This document shows positions 17,339 to 27,000 of a DNA stretch of 64,000 bases, piece by piece. Numbering within the stretch: position 1 is the first letter of the stretch; each line of letters starts with the position of its first letter. The stretch is from Solwaraspora sp. WMMD1047. Its GTDB lineage: Bacteria; Actinomycetota; Actinomycetes; Mycobacteriales; Micromonosporaceae. Made by a program: the position numbers and the translations under genes. The stretch spans positions 8,004,816 through 8,068,815 of the forward strand of contig NZ_JARUBL010000001.1 in assembly GCF_029626155.1 (NCBI RefSeq), given 5' to 3'. The notes beneath the pieces are model-generated. The model searched no databases. It had not been told where the DNA came from and saw nothing but the letters and a program-made list of their open reading frames with translations.

Positions 17339-18811
17339 TCAGAAGCCCTGGTCGGAGGTGACGCGGCGGCCGAACCGGCCGCGTTCGGCGTAGAACGCGG
17401 GCTCGGCGCCGGGCCGCCACGGTAGCGCCGCGACCAGCACGATCAACGCGATGGCCAGCGAGTTCTCCATGAGCGCGCCGAACAGCCCGTGGTGATAGTG
17501 CGACACCTCGGGAAGCTGGTGCTCGTACGGCCAGATCGGCGAGACGAGGAAGAGCAGGTAGAGCCCGAGCGCGGCGGCCGCGTGCCGGAACCCGGTGAGC
17601 CTCGGGAACCAGATCGGCGAGCGGAGGGTGGTCATCCCGCTCAACCCGGGGCTGACCGGCGGGTGGCCGCCGGCCAGCAGCATGCCGCGGCTGGCGCTGC
17701 GGCGCCGCAGCGCGGCGTCGGCGAGCACCACGATGGCCGGGATCACCCAGACCAGGTGGTGGGTCCAGGAGATCGGGCTGATCACGCTGGTGGTCAGGCC
17801 GACCAGGGTGAAGGCGGTCAGCTCGTCGCCGTCGGCGTGCGCGTGGGAGGCGCGGGAGAGACCGACCGCGAGCAGCAGCATCGCGAACGCGAGCCAGAGC
17901 AGTCCGGGGGTCTCGATCGAGTCGTAGAGGCGGGCGAGCAGGCCGGCCAGCGACTGGTTCGGGGTCATGTCGGCGGCGCCGACCCGTTCGGTGGCCCAGA
18001 GCACGCCGGTGAAGTAGGTCATCGACTCGCGGCCGGCGATCGCGAAGGTGGCGAGGGTGACGCCGACGGCGGTGCCGACCGCGGTCATCGCGGCCCGCCA
18101 CTGCCGGGTGATCAGCAGGTAGCAGATGAACAGCGCCGGGGTGAGCTTGACCGAGGTGGCCAGGCCGATGCCGGCTCCGGCCCAGGCGCCGCTGTACCAG
18201 AACCGGCGCAGCGGTCCGTCGTCGGCGGAGTGGAGCGGGTCGCGGCGGGCGCGCCACCGCAGCGCCATCAGGTCGGCCATGACCAGGCCGAAGAGGAGCA
18301 CGTTGACCTGGCCGTAGCCGAGGGTTTCCCGGACCGGTTCGATCGCGGCGGCGACCGGGACGGCGATTCCGACGGCGAACCAGAGTGGCCAGCCGAGGCG
18401 GTCCACGATCGGCCGGAGCAGCACGACCAGGACGAGGGCGAGCGCGGCGAGGCTGGCCAGGACGTTGAGCCAGCCGGCGACGGCCATCGGCAGGTACGCC
18501 ATCGGCGCCATCACCAGGCCCGCGAAGGGCGGGTAGGTGAAGCCCAATGTGGTCCGGGGCGCGATGAACGCGTACAGGTCGTTACCGCTTGCCCACCAGG
18601 CCACCGCACCGTGGTAGATCTTCATGTCGAAGAAGTTGTACGGGCGTCCGAACGCGACGATGGCGAGCCACGCGGCGTACCAGACGGCGGCCAGGATGCC
18701 GATCCGTACCAGTGTTCGACTGTCGATCCCACGAGCCCGCTGGTCGATCTCACGAGCGGCGCGGCGGACTGGGGCAAGGCGGTCCAGCCGTCGTCCGACG
18801 GTCGCCGGCAT
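17339..18811 (-). CDS. GT87 family polyprenol-phosphate mannosyltransferase-like protein
   Basis: A 490-residue polytopic membrane protein. Features of the actinobacterial GT87 group include GRPYNFFDMKIYHGAVAWWASGNDLYAF with the first-loop Asp, TLGFTYPPFAGLVMAPMAYLP, and TPNQSLAGLLARL plus SWTHHLVWVIPAIVVL. Members elongate mannosyl lipids such as phosphatidylinositol mannosides from polyprenyl-phosphate mannose; the acceptor here is inferred. The ATG at 18811 (MPATVGRRLDR) is preceded by a GGGGGTGG site. It converges with moaE across 40 bp. Confidence 0.85.
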   Translation of the reverse strand: MPATVGRRLDRLAPVRRAAREIDQRARGIDSRTLVRIGILAAVWYAAWLAIVAFGRPYNFFDMKIYHGAVAWWASGNDLYAFIAPRTTLGFTYPPFAGLVMAPMAYLPMAVAGWLNVLASLAALALVLVVLLRPIVDRLGWPLWFAVGIAVPVAAAIEPVRETLGYGQVNVLLFGLVMADLMALRWRARRDPLHSADDGPLRRFWYSGAWAGAGIGLATSVKLTPALFICYLLITRQWRAAMTAVGTAVGVTLATFAIAGRESMTYFTGVLWATERVGAADMTPNQSLAGLLARLYDSIETPGLLWLAFAMLLLAVGLSRASHAHADGDELTAFTLVGLTTSVISPISWTHHLVWVIPAIVVLADAALRRRSASRGMLLAGGHPPVSPGLSGMTTLRSPIWFPRLTGFRHAAAALGLYLLFLVSPIWPYEHQLPEVSHYHHGLFGALMENSLAIALIVLVAALPWRPGAEPAFYAERGRFGRRVTSDQGF

Positions 18812-19026
18812 GACGTGGCCACCCCCGTACCGTTGTTGGTTATTCCGCCCTAGGTCCTCGTCGAGCCTAGAGTGACCCACCCCCCGGCGGCCTCCTGCGT
18901 TATGCGACCGTGTCCGATCCCACACTAGTTCGCGACATTTCAGCCGCGTTAACGCGGCGTGTACGGTTCAGGCGAATCGAGTCACCGAGTCATGAAAAAG
19001 TAGCATGTATCCGCTGTTACCGCAGG

Positions 19027-19593
19027 TCATCCCGGAAGTCGACGCGCCGCCGCGGCCGAGCGGACCGCGATCCGGGCCTCCCGACGGGCAGTACGGACCG
19101 ACCGGCGCACCGATCGGCCGCTGCGACCCAGGGCCCGCTCGGTGCGGCCGACCGCGTGACTGGTCCGGTACCGCAGGCCGGGCCGCCCCTCGGTGTCCAC
19201 GGCCGCCAGCAGCAACCCGCCGAGCAGGCCGAGGTTCTTCAGGAAGTGCACCTGGTGGATCCGGCGTTCGGCCGGGTCGTCGATGGTCCAGAAGGGATGA
19301 CCGGCCAGCGTCGTCGGCACCAGCGTACCGGCCAGCACGGCGGCCGCCGGCCGGGTCAGGTGCCCGGTGGCCAGCAGCAGTCCGCCGGCGACCTGGAGCG
19401 CCCCGTTCAACCGGACCAGCGGCTCCGGCTCGGTGGGCAGCTTCGGGTGGGCGTTGGCCAGCACCGGCCCGACCCGGTCGGTGACCCGCCGGGCCCGGTC
19501 CACGAACGGCTCGGGATTGGCCAGTGACCGCGCGCCGCTGACCACGAAGATTCCACTGAGCAGGGCGCGGGCGGCGGAGCGTACCGGTCTCAT
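19027..19593 (-). CDS. DoxX family membrane protein
   Basis: A 188-residue protein with four hydrophobic helices. The start MRPVRSAARALLSGIFVVSGARSLANP is typical of DoxX. Later elements are RLNGALQVAGGLLLATGHLTRPAAAVLAGTLVPTTLAGHPFW and HQVHFLKNLGLLGGLLLAAVD. The last 50 residues are highly basic. DoxX proteins are linked to redox or thiosulfate metabolism in some bacteria, but no such context exists here. The gene is divergent from the GNAT at 19720. Confidence 0.88.
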   Translation of the reverse strand: MRPVRSAARALLSGIFVVSGARSLANPEPFVDRARRVTDRVGPVLANAHPKLPTEPEPLVRLNGALQVAGGLLLATGHLTRPAAAVLAGTLVPTTLAGHPFWTIDDPAERRIHQVHFLKNLGLLGGLLLAAVDTEGRPGLRYRTSHAVGRTERALGRSGRSVRRSVRTARREARIAVRSAAAARRLPG

Positions 19594-19719
19594 GGTTCAA
19601 GTCATACCCGGTCCGCGCCAGCTTTACGCGGCAACCGCCGGGACCGGGGCCGACCCGATCCCGGATCGCCCGCGCAATTGGATGCGGTCATCCATCCGGT
19701 ACCGGTAGCGTCGCCAGGC

Positions 19720-20301
19720 GTGACGACTGCTCGGCTGCGGCCGGAGGGTCCGGCGGATGTGCCGGGGGTCCGGCGGGTGCTGGGCGAGGCGTTCGCCCGT
19801 CCCGGCGTGGCCGTTCCGGACGAGGTGACCCTGGTGGACGCCCTCCGCGACACCGACGCCTGGCTGCCGGAACTGGCCATGGTCGCCGAGTTCGACGGCG
19901 GCGACGACGATTCGATCCCCGAGGACGCCGAGACCTTCGGCCAGGTGGTCGGCTACGCCCTGTTGACCCGGGTCCGGGTGGATCCCGCCGGCTTCCCGGC
20001 GCTGGCACTCGGCCCGGTCGCGGTGCGCCCGGCCCGGCAGCGTCGCGGGTACGGCACGGCGGTGGTCTGGGCCGCCCTGGACGCCGCCGCGGAGCTCGGC
20101 GAGCGGCTGGTCGTGGTGCTCGGCGACCCGGCCTGGTACGAGCGCTTCGGCTTCGCCCCGGCCAGCAAGCTCGGGCTGACCAGTCCCTGGTCCGGGCTGG
20201 GCGCCCCTTGGCAGGCGCTGGTGCTGCCACCGGACGTCAGCGGCGCCGAGCCGGTCCCGCCCGGCGAAGTCCGCTACCCACCACCCTGGTCCCAGGTCTG
20301 A
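19720..20301 (+). CDS. GNAT family N-acetyltransferase
   Basis: A 193-residue acetyltransferase. The acetyl-CoA-binding motif A is LGPVAVRPARQRRGYGTAVVWAAL, and the motif B region is VVVLGDPAWYERFGFAPAS. The GDPxYYxRFGF pattern matches the 'predicted N-acetyltransferase YhbS' group. Start is uncertain: GTG 19720 (VTTARLRPEGPAD) begins at the domain; an in-frame TTG at 19678 would add 14 residues. Substrate unknown. Confidence 0.85.
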   Translation: MTTARLRPEGPADVPGVRRVLGEAFARPGVAVPDEVTLVDALRDTDAWLPELAMVAEFDGGDDDSIPEDAETFGQVVGYALLTRVRVDPAGFPALALGPVAVRPARQRRGYGTAVVWAALDAAAELGERLVVVLGDPAWYERFGFAPASKLGLTSPWSGLGAPWQALVLPPDVSGAEPVPPGEVRYPPPWSQV

Positions 20302-20430
20302 CCGACGGCACGCGGGCCGGCGGCTGCTGTGTAGGGCCGGCGGTCCGGCTGCGCGCGTCCCAGGCCAGGCCGCCGCCACGCCACCTCAGGCCGCCCGGGT
20401 ACGCGGACAGCGGCCGACGGTCAGCCCCGG

Positions 20431-20547
20431 CTGGGTACGCAGGTGGCCGGCGAAGGTCACGCCGGCTGGGTACGCAGGTGGCCGGCGAAGGTCACGCCGG
20501 CTGGGTATGCAGGTGGCCGGCGAAGGTCACGCCGGCTGGGTACGCAG
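20431..20547. repeat. Tandem 35-bp repeat duplicating the end of the ATPase gene
   Basis: Three consecutive 35-bp copies start at 20431, 20466 and 20501, with a 12-bp partial copy at 20536. The unit begins CTGGGTACGCAGGTGGCCGG. Only one base differs among the copies (T in TATGC of the third). The last unit covers the stop codon and last codons (LRTQPA) of the ATPase gene, so the array looks like a local expansion of a gene end into the spacer. Confidence 0.9.
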
Positions 20548-21834
20548 ATAGCGGCCGAAGTGCGGGACGGTGAAGGCGACCGTGCCGCGTTCGCCGGAGT
20601 AGATCAGCCCCTTCTTGATCAGCGCATCCCGGGCCGGCGAGAGGCTGGCCGGCTTACGCCCCAGCGACCGGGCGATCTCGGCGGTCGGCACGGCGGCGTC
20701 CAGGTCGTCCGGAACCGCCCCGGCCGTCGCATCGCTGTCCGGTCCGGACGCGTCCGGCCCGTCGGCGCCGGCCGGGCCGCCGACCCGGGACAGCGCGGCC
20801 ATCGCCCGCATGTACTCCCGTTCCGCCGGGGTGGCCCGCTCGAACCGGGACCCGAAGAAGCCGACCGCCAGTTCCGCCTCGGCCTCCGGGGCGGCCACCC
20901 GTACGTCGGCCGCGGTCACCGGGGATCGCGGCGCGTGGTCCCAGGTCGCCTTCCCGTACGCCTGCACGAAGTACGGGTATCCGCCGGACTTCTCGTAGAG
21001 CAGGTCGAGCGCCTTCTGTTCGTACTCGACCTGCTCCCGCTCGGCGGGCGCGCAGAGGGCCTGGTCGGCGGCGATCCGGTCGAGCCGATCGATGCGCTGG
21101 TAGCGGAAGAGTCGCTCCGAGTAGGACTTCGCCGCCGACAGCACCGCCGGCAGGTGCGGCAGCCCGGCCCCGACGACGATCAGCGGTGCGCCGAGCTGGG
21201 ACAGCTCGTGGCAGGCGGCGCAGAGCGCGGAGACGTCGGCCGCCTCGACGTCCTGCAGTTCGTCGATGAAGATCGCGATTCCGGTGCCGACGTCGGTGGC
21301 GACGCTTGCCGCGTCGGTGAGCAGCTCGACCAGGTCGATCTCGATGTCGCCGGAGTCGGCCCGGCCGGTCGCGGCGGGTACGTCGATGCCGGGCTGCCAC
21401 CGGTCGCGCAGCCGGGGCGCCGACCCGGCCCGGCCGGCTCCGCTCCGGCCGGTGGCCGGCGGGTTGGCCCGCAGCGCGAACGCCTTGAGTACGCCGAGGA
21501 AGGCGTCGATCCGATCCGGGGCGCGGTGGTGCGGCGCCAGTTCCCGGACCGCCATGTGCAGCGCCGCGGCGATCGGTCGGCGCAGCGACTGGTCGGGTCG
21601 TGCCTCGATCTTCCCGGTGCCCCAGAGCCGGCCGATGGCCTGGGAGCGGAGCGTGTTGAGCAGCACGGTCTTGCCGACGCCGCGCAGGCCGGTCAGCATC
21701 AGGCTGCGTTCCGGCCGGCCGCGGGCTACCCGTTCCAGCACGATGTCGAAGACCTCGAGCTCGCGGCCGCGACCGGCGAGCTCGGGTGGGCGCTGGCCGG
21801 CGCCAGGCGCGTACGGGTTGCGGACCGGATCCAC
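20527..21834 (-). CDS. AAA/ORC-type ATPase with C-terminal winged helix
   Basis: A 435-residue ATPase. Walker A is LTGLRGVGKTVLL (about residues 48–60) and Walker B is IAIFIDELQDVE. The N-terminal ELAGRGRELEVFDIVLERVARG and the arginine-bearing region GGYPYFVQAYGKATWDHA match the ORC1/Cdc6-like AAA group used by stand-alone actinobacterial proteins. The last 80 residues form a winged helix (PTAEIARSLGRKPASLSPARDALIKKGLI). DNA binding is inferred. The C-terminus overlaps the 35-bp tandem repeat. Confidence 0.85.
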   Translation of the reverse strand: MDPVRNPYAPGAGQRPPELAGRGRELEVFDIVLERVARGRPERSLMLTGLRGVGKTVLLNTLRSQAIGRLWGTGKIEARPDQSLRRPIAAALHMAVRELAPHHRAPDRIDAFLGVLKAFALRANPPATGRSGAGRAGSAPRLRDRWQPGIDVPAATGRADSGDIEIDLVELLTDAASVATDVGTGIAIFIDELQDVEAADVSALCAACHELSQLGAPLIVVGAGLPHLPAVLSAAKSYSERLFRYQRIDRLDRIAADQALCAPAEREQVEYEQKALDLLYEKSGGYPYFVQAYGKATWDHAPRSPVTAADVRVAAPEAEAELAVGFFGSRFERATPAEREYMRAMAALSRVGGPAGADGPDASGPDSDATAGAVPDDLDAAVPTAEIARSLGRKPASLSPARDALIKKGLIYSGERGTVAFTVPHFGRYLRTQPA

Positions 21835-21912
21835 GCATCGGAGATTATCCGGTCGTCTAGCCGTCGGGCTAGATGCCGATAGATCGGGGTAGGCGTGTCG
21901 GGCGTCGAGACA

Positions 21913-21954
21913 AAACTAGGACTGTCTAGCTTGGTCGCTAGACAGTCCTAGTTT
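21913..21954 (-). terminator. Terminator hairpin after the first LppU-like gene
   Basis: The arms 21913–21930 and 21937–21954 are perfect 18-bp reverse complements (AAACTAGGACTGTCTAGC and its complement) around a 6-base loop. Reading on the minus strand, the stem ends in TTTTG. It lies 35 bases downstream of the gene ending at 21989, and just upstream of the ATPase gene. A second smaller CTAG-rich palindrome lies at about 21851–21875. Confidence 0.8.
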
Positions 21955-21988
21955 CCGATCGACTCGCCCTACTACCGCTCGACCCGCC

Positions 21989-22834
21989 CTACCGCCGCTT
22001 CAGGCAGAGCACGTAGTCGGCGAAGTCCAGGTTGTTGTCGTGCACGTAGTTGGCGTCGTGCTCGGGCGCCCGGCTCTCGCACTGCTTCTCGTCGGTGGTG
22101 AACGGAATCCGCGCCAGCACCTCGTAGGTGTCCGGCCCGCACGGCACCTTGCGCAGCTCGGGATCGCTGTCGGTGCCGTCGTTGACCAGGCAGTCACCGG
22201 TGACGAAGACCTGCCCGTCCAGGTCCGGGCCGCCGGAGGTCCGGCTGGGCAGCGGGTTCGCCGTGGCGCTCGGTCGCGGGGTGGGTGCCCCGATCGGCCC
22301 CGGTTCGGGGTCGCCGGAGTCGTAGTTCGCCAGCCCCCAGATCGCCAGCCCGACGCACGAGCAGAGCAGCAGGAGGACCACCGCCCCGATGATCAGCGCG
22401 ATCTTCAACCCGCTCCGCCGCTTCGGCGGCGCCGGCGGCATCCCCGGCCCGTACCCGCCCGGTCCGGGAGCGCCCGGCCCGTACCCACCGGGCGGCTGCT
22501 GCCCGTACGGGCCGGGCGGCGGGGCGCCGTAGCCCCCCGGTTGCGGCCCGTACGCCGGCGGTTGGGGTGCCCCGGGCGGGGGCGGATAACCGCCGTCCGC
22601 CGCCCCGAACTCCCGGGTGGCCGGGTACTCGCCCGGCGGCGGGTAGCCCTCGGACGGCGGCGGCGGGTAGCCGCCGGGCGGCGGGTAGCCCTCGGACGGG
22701 GGTGGCGGTGGGTAACCGCCGGCGGGCGGCGGCGGTGGGTAACCGCCCGGCGGTGGGTAGCCGGGCGGGGTCGACCGCGGCTCGCTCGTAGGGTCCTCGG
22801 GTTGGCCCTGGCCGGGCGGTCCGTAGGTCGACAT
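21989..22834 (-). CDS. LppU/SCO3897-like membrane-anchored protein (copy 1)
   Basis: A 281-residue protein. Residues 1–130 are a GYPPPGG-rich cytoplasmic tail. One transmembrane helix follows (LKIALIIGAVVLLLLCSCVGLAIWGLA). The extracytoplasmic domain holds four cysteines in the pattern VTGDCLVNDG … VPCGPDTYEVLARI … KQCESR … DYVLCLKRR, characteristic of the LppU/SCO3897 family. Function is not known. The ATG at 22834 (MSTYGPPGQ) has GGAG upstream. It is the paralogue of the gene just upstream, 25 bp away. Confidence 0.82.
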   Translation of the reverse strand: MSTYGPPGQGQPEDPTSEPRSTPPGYPPPGGYPPPPPAGGYPPPPPSEGYPPPGGYPPPPSEGYPPPGEYPATREFGAADGGYPPPPGAPQPPAYGPQPGGYGAPPPGPYGQQPPGGYGPGAPGPGGYGPGMPPAPPKRRSGLKIALIIGAVVLLLLCSCVGLAIWGLANYDSGDPEPGPIGAPTPRPSATANPLPSRTSGGPDLDGQVFVTGDCLVNDGTDSDPELRKVPCGPDTYEVLARIPFTTDEKQCESRAPEHDANYVHDNNLDFADYVLCLKRR

Positions 22835-22859
22835 CATTCTCCAGGGGTGGATGCGCCGA

Positions 22860-23849
22860 TCAGCGCAGCTTGAGGCAGAGCACGTAGTCCAACGCGTCGA
22901 ACGGGCTGTCGAAGAAGTACCAGGTGGTGTAACCGGCCACCGAGGCGCACTTCGACTTGGCGTCCTCCTCGCCCGTGGTGGCCCCGTCGAAGCGTTGCAG
23001 CACTTCCAGGGCACCGGGCTCACAGGCGGTGATCGCCAGTTGCGGCTTCTCGACCGTACCCTCATTCACCACGCACTGCCCCACCGCGACGAACCGGGCG
23101 TCCGACGACGGCTGGGGCGCGGTCGTCGGCTGGCCCGGCGCGGTGTCCTGGGTGGGGCCGGCGGTGCTGCCGAGCGGGACTGCCGGCGTACCGCCGGGTT
23201 GGTCGGTGGGCGCGGAGCCGGCGGTCGGCCCGGAGCCGGGGTCCTCGCGGCCGACCAGGTAGATGGCGAGCCCGCCGCTGCCGAGCACCAGCAGAGCCAG
23301 GATGGTCAGGATGACGATCGGCCCGGTCCGGCTCGGCTTCAGCGGCTGGCTGTCGGTGAAGGCACGGTCCGGATCGAGGCCGGGCCGGCCCGGCTCACCG
23401 ATGGCGAGCAGACCGTGCCGCTCGGTGGCGTCGCCGTCCGGGCGTCCGACCGGCGAACCGGTGCCGTCCGGCGGGGTCGAGGCGGGCTGCCCACCCCACC
23501 GGTCCTGCCCGCTCCACTGGTCCTGCCCGGCCGGCCACTGCTCCTCCCCGGCCGACCAGTGGCCCTGCTGCCCGCCGGGCCACTGGTCCTGCCCGGTGGG
23601 CCACGACTCCTGGCTGGCCGGCGGCTGGTCCGGGCCGCCATGCCACGCCTCCCGGTCGGTGTTCCAGTCCTGGTGGCCGGAGCCCTGGCCGGAGTGCCAG
23701 CGGTCCGGATCGGGGTGCCGGTCACGTCCCGGCTCGGCCTCCGCCCACGGGTCGGACGGCACCTCGAACGGGTCCTGGTCGGGCCCTGCGGACCATGGTT
23801 CCTGGCGGTCACCGTGCGGCGAGCCCCCGGGCGGGCCATAGTTCGACAT
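22860..23849 (-). CDS. LppU/SCO3897-like membrane-anchored protein (copy 2)
   Basis: A 329-residue paralogue of the next gene. The cytoplasmic part is rich in DQWPGGQ, WSAGEEQW and similar Trp/Gln/Gly units. One helix (IVILTILALLVLGSGGLAIYLV) is followed by a Thr/Pro-rich linker and a domain with VAVGQCVVNEG, TACEPGALEVLQRF, KCASVAG and LDYVLCLKLR, the same four-cysteine pattern. A strong AGGAGG site precedes the ATG at 23849. Both copies likely form one operon. Confidence 0.85.
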   Translation of the reverse strand: MSNYGPPGGSPHGDRQEPWSAGPDQDPFEVPSDPWAEAEPGRDRHPDPDRWHSGQGSGHQDWNTDREAWHGGPDQPPASQESWPTGQDQWPGGQQGHWSAGEEQWPAGQDQWSGQDRWGGQPASTPPDGTGSPVGRPDGDATERHGLLAIGEPGRPGLDPDRAFTDSQPLKPSRTGPIVILTILALLVLGSGGLAIYLVGREDPGSGPTAGSAPTDQPGGTPAVPLGSTAGPTQDTAPGQPTTAPQPSSDARFVAVGQCVVNEGTVEKPQLAITACEPGALEVLQRFDGATTGEEDAKSKCASVAGYTTWYFFDSPFDALDYVLCLKLR

Positions 23850-24002
23850 CTGCGGTCCTCCTGGCGGAAGCTACGGGCCCGATGGGCGTGGCCCGGGTAC
23901 GACTTCCGTCACGGTAGCCTGACCGCTCGAATCGACCCCTCCCGGAACTGCGCCAAACCTCCGGGTCGGCGTCCGCGCCGCAGCCGAGCCGGCCGGTGGC
24001 GG

Positions 24003-27000
24003 CTAGATCAACCGGAGTTGGCGGTCCTTGGGCCGGCGCGGCTCGGTGTCACCGAGCCGGTCGAAGAGCCGGCCGTCGATGACGTCGAGGAACGGCGTCG
24101 GCCGGCAGTCGCGTTCGGTGCCGTGCCGCAGCCGGCGCCGGGTGTGGCTGACGTAGAGCCGGTCCTGGGCCCGGGTCATCCCGACGAAGAAGAGCCGCCG
24201 CTCCTCGGCCACCGCCTCGTCGGTCGGCCCGGCCCCGCCGAACCGCAGCGGCAGCAGGCCGTCCTCGCAGCCGACCAGGAACACCACCGGGAACTCCAGG
24301 CCCTTGGCGGCGTGCAGGGTGAGCAGGGTGACCGCCTCGGCGCGCGGATCGAGCGCGTCCACCTCGGCGCCGGTGGCGAGCTGCGAGAGGAACTGCGGCA
24401 GGTCGTCGCCGCAGCGCTGGGCCAGCGGGGTGAGCACCTCGACGGCACTCCAGATCTCCTCCGGTCCGATCCCGGCCGGGGCGTCCAGGGTGGGGGCGGC
24501 GAAGCGTTCGGCGAGCACCTGGCCGGCCAGCCGGACCCGGGCCGCGAGGGACCCGCCGAGCCCGTCGGCGTGCCGCAGTTCCCGGGCGATCAGGCCGACC
24601 CCGGCCCGGTCCCGGAGCCGGTCGTGGGACCGCTTCTGCACCGGCACGCCGGCCCGCGACAGCGCGTCGACGAGCGGCGCGGCCTGGGCGTCGGTGCGGT
24701 AGAGCACGGCGATGTCGGAGAAGGAGACCGTCGAGGTCCGCCCGTCGATGCGGCCGGAGTCCAGCGACCGGTGGGACAGGCCGCCGACCAGGTCGTCGAT
24801 GGTACGGACGACGAAGTCCGCCTCGTCGGCGACGGAGGCGGCCGGGTACTGGCCGACCAGCGGTGCCTCCGGGTCCAGCCGGGCCGGGTCCAGCCGCCGC
24901 CCACCGACCAGCGAGGTGGGTGCGATGGCCTGCACCGCCGCCGCGAGGATGGGCGCGGACGACCGGTAGTTGCGGGTCAGCCGGACCAGCCGGGCGTCGG
25001 TGAAGTCCTGCGAGAACCGCAGGAAGTACCCGACGTCGGCGCCCCGGAACGAGTAGATCGCCTGGTCCGGGTCGCCGATCGCGCAGAGGTTGCCGTCCGG
25101 CGGGCTGAGCAGCCGCAGCAGCTCGTACTGGCTGGCGTCCACGTCCTGGTACTCGTCGACGAAGATCCACCCCCAGCGCCGCCGGTACCGGTCGACAAGC
25201 GCCGGGTCGTCGCGCAGCAGCGCCACCGGCAACGTGACCAGTTCGTCGAGGTCGACCAGGTCCTGGGCGCGCAGCAGCTTCGCGTACGCCGAGTCGTCGT
25301 CGCCGGCGTCGGCCCGGGCGGCAGCCCGTTCGGCGTCGTCGGCGATCCGGAAGTCGTCCGGCAGCCCGGCGGCCCGGGCGTTCTCGCGCAGGATGGTCAG
25401 CCCCAGCGAGTGGAAGGTGGCCACCGTGACGTCCTCGGCGACCGGGCCGAGCAGACCGTCCAGCCGGACCCGCAGCTCCTCGGCGGCCCGCCGGGTGAAG
25501 GTGATCGCCAGGCAGTTCTCCGGGAAGACGTTCAGCTCGGCGCAGAGGTAGGCGATCCGGTGGGTGAGGGTGCGGGTCTTGCCGGTGCCCGGGCCGGCGA
25601 CGATGAGCAGCGGCCCGCCCGGCGCGGAGGCGGCGACCCGCTGCATCGCGTCGAGCCGGTCGAGCAGGCCGGTGCCGACCTCCTCCATGCCGGCGAGCAT
25701 CGGCTCGAACGGCTCGTGCGGGGACGGCGGCGGCGGGATCGGCGGCGCGGCGACCGGCGGGGCCGGGCGGGCCGGCCGCCGCCGGGGCTCGGCCGCCGGG
25801 CCGGCGGCCGACTTCCCGGCGGACCTCCCGGCCGCCGTCCCGGTCGCGGCACGCGACCGACCGGCCGGCTCCACGGGTGGCCGCTGCCGGGGCACGGGTA
25901 CGTCGAAGAGCGCGTCGGGTTGCCCGTTGGTGGCGCCCTTGCGCAGCTCACCGGGCTCGAACACCTTGATCACGCCGTACTCGCCGTCGTAGCCGGGCAC
26001 CCGGTGGACCTGCCCCCGGCGCAGCCGGCCGATTCCCTCGGCGAGCAGCTCGCCGCCCACTCGGCCGAGCTCGTCGAGCGGGCTGGTGGTGAGGATCTCC
26101 AGCTCGGGGCCGAGCGCGGCGACCAGCTTGTTGAACTGGCCCTCGACGGTCTTGGAGCGGGCGCCGACCCCGTTGATCTCGCCGAGGATCTCGGCGAGCG
26201 GCACCAGGTGGGTGACCCGGGGCGCGTTGGCGGGTTGGTGGCCGGTGGGCCGGTCGGCGAGGTCCTCGACCCGGCTGAGCACCCCTACGGTGAGCGGTTT
26301 GCCGCACTCCGGGCAGCGCCCGCCGGCCTGGCGGGTGCGTTCCGGCTCCCAGTTGACGCCGCAGAGTCGGTGGCCGTCGGCGTGGTACTTCCCCTCCTCC
26401 GGGAAGAACTCGATCGTGCCGGCCAACCCGTCGCCGGTGCGCAGCGCCTCCCGTACGGCGTAGTAGTCGAGCGCGGTCGCGAAGACGGTCGCCTCCCGGG
26501 CCAGCGCCGGCGGCGAGTGGGCGTCCGAGTTGGAGACCAGCCGGTACCGGTCGAGGCTGGACACCCGCCAGTTCATCTCGGGGTCGGAGGAGAGCCCGGT
26601 CTCCACCGCGAAGATGTGTTCGGCCAGGTCGGCGTAGCAGTCGGCGATGGCGTCGAAGCCGGATTTCGAGCCGAGCGCGGAGAACCACGGGGTCCAGATG
26701 TGCGCCGGCACCAGGTAGCCGTCCGGGCTGGCCGTCAGCGTGATCTCCAGCAGGTCGCGGGAGTCCAGGCCGAGGATGGGCCGGCCGTCGGAGCCGAGGT
26801 TGCCGATCCGGCCGAGGGCGGTGTTGAACCGGGCCACCGCGTCCAGGTCGGGCAGGTAGATCAGGTGGTGCACCTTGCGGGTCCGGTCGTCCCGCTTGTA
26901 GATGGTGGAGATCTCGACGCTGAGCTGGTAGCGCACCGGGTTGGCCTCGGCCGCGTCGGCCAGCCGGGGTGGCAGGTCGCGGGCGATCTGCCGTTCGGCT

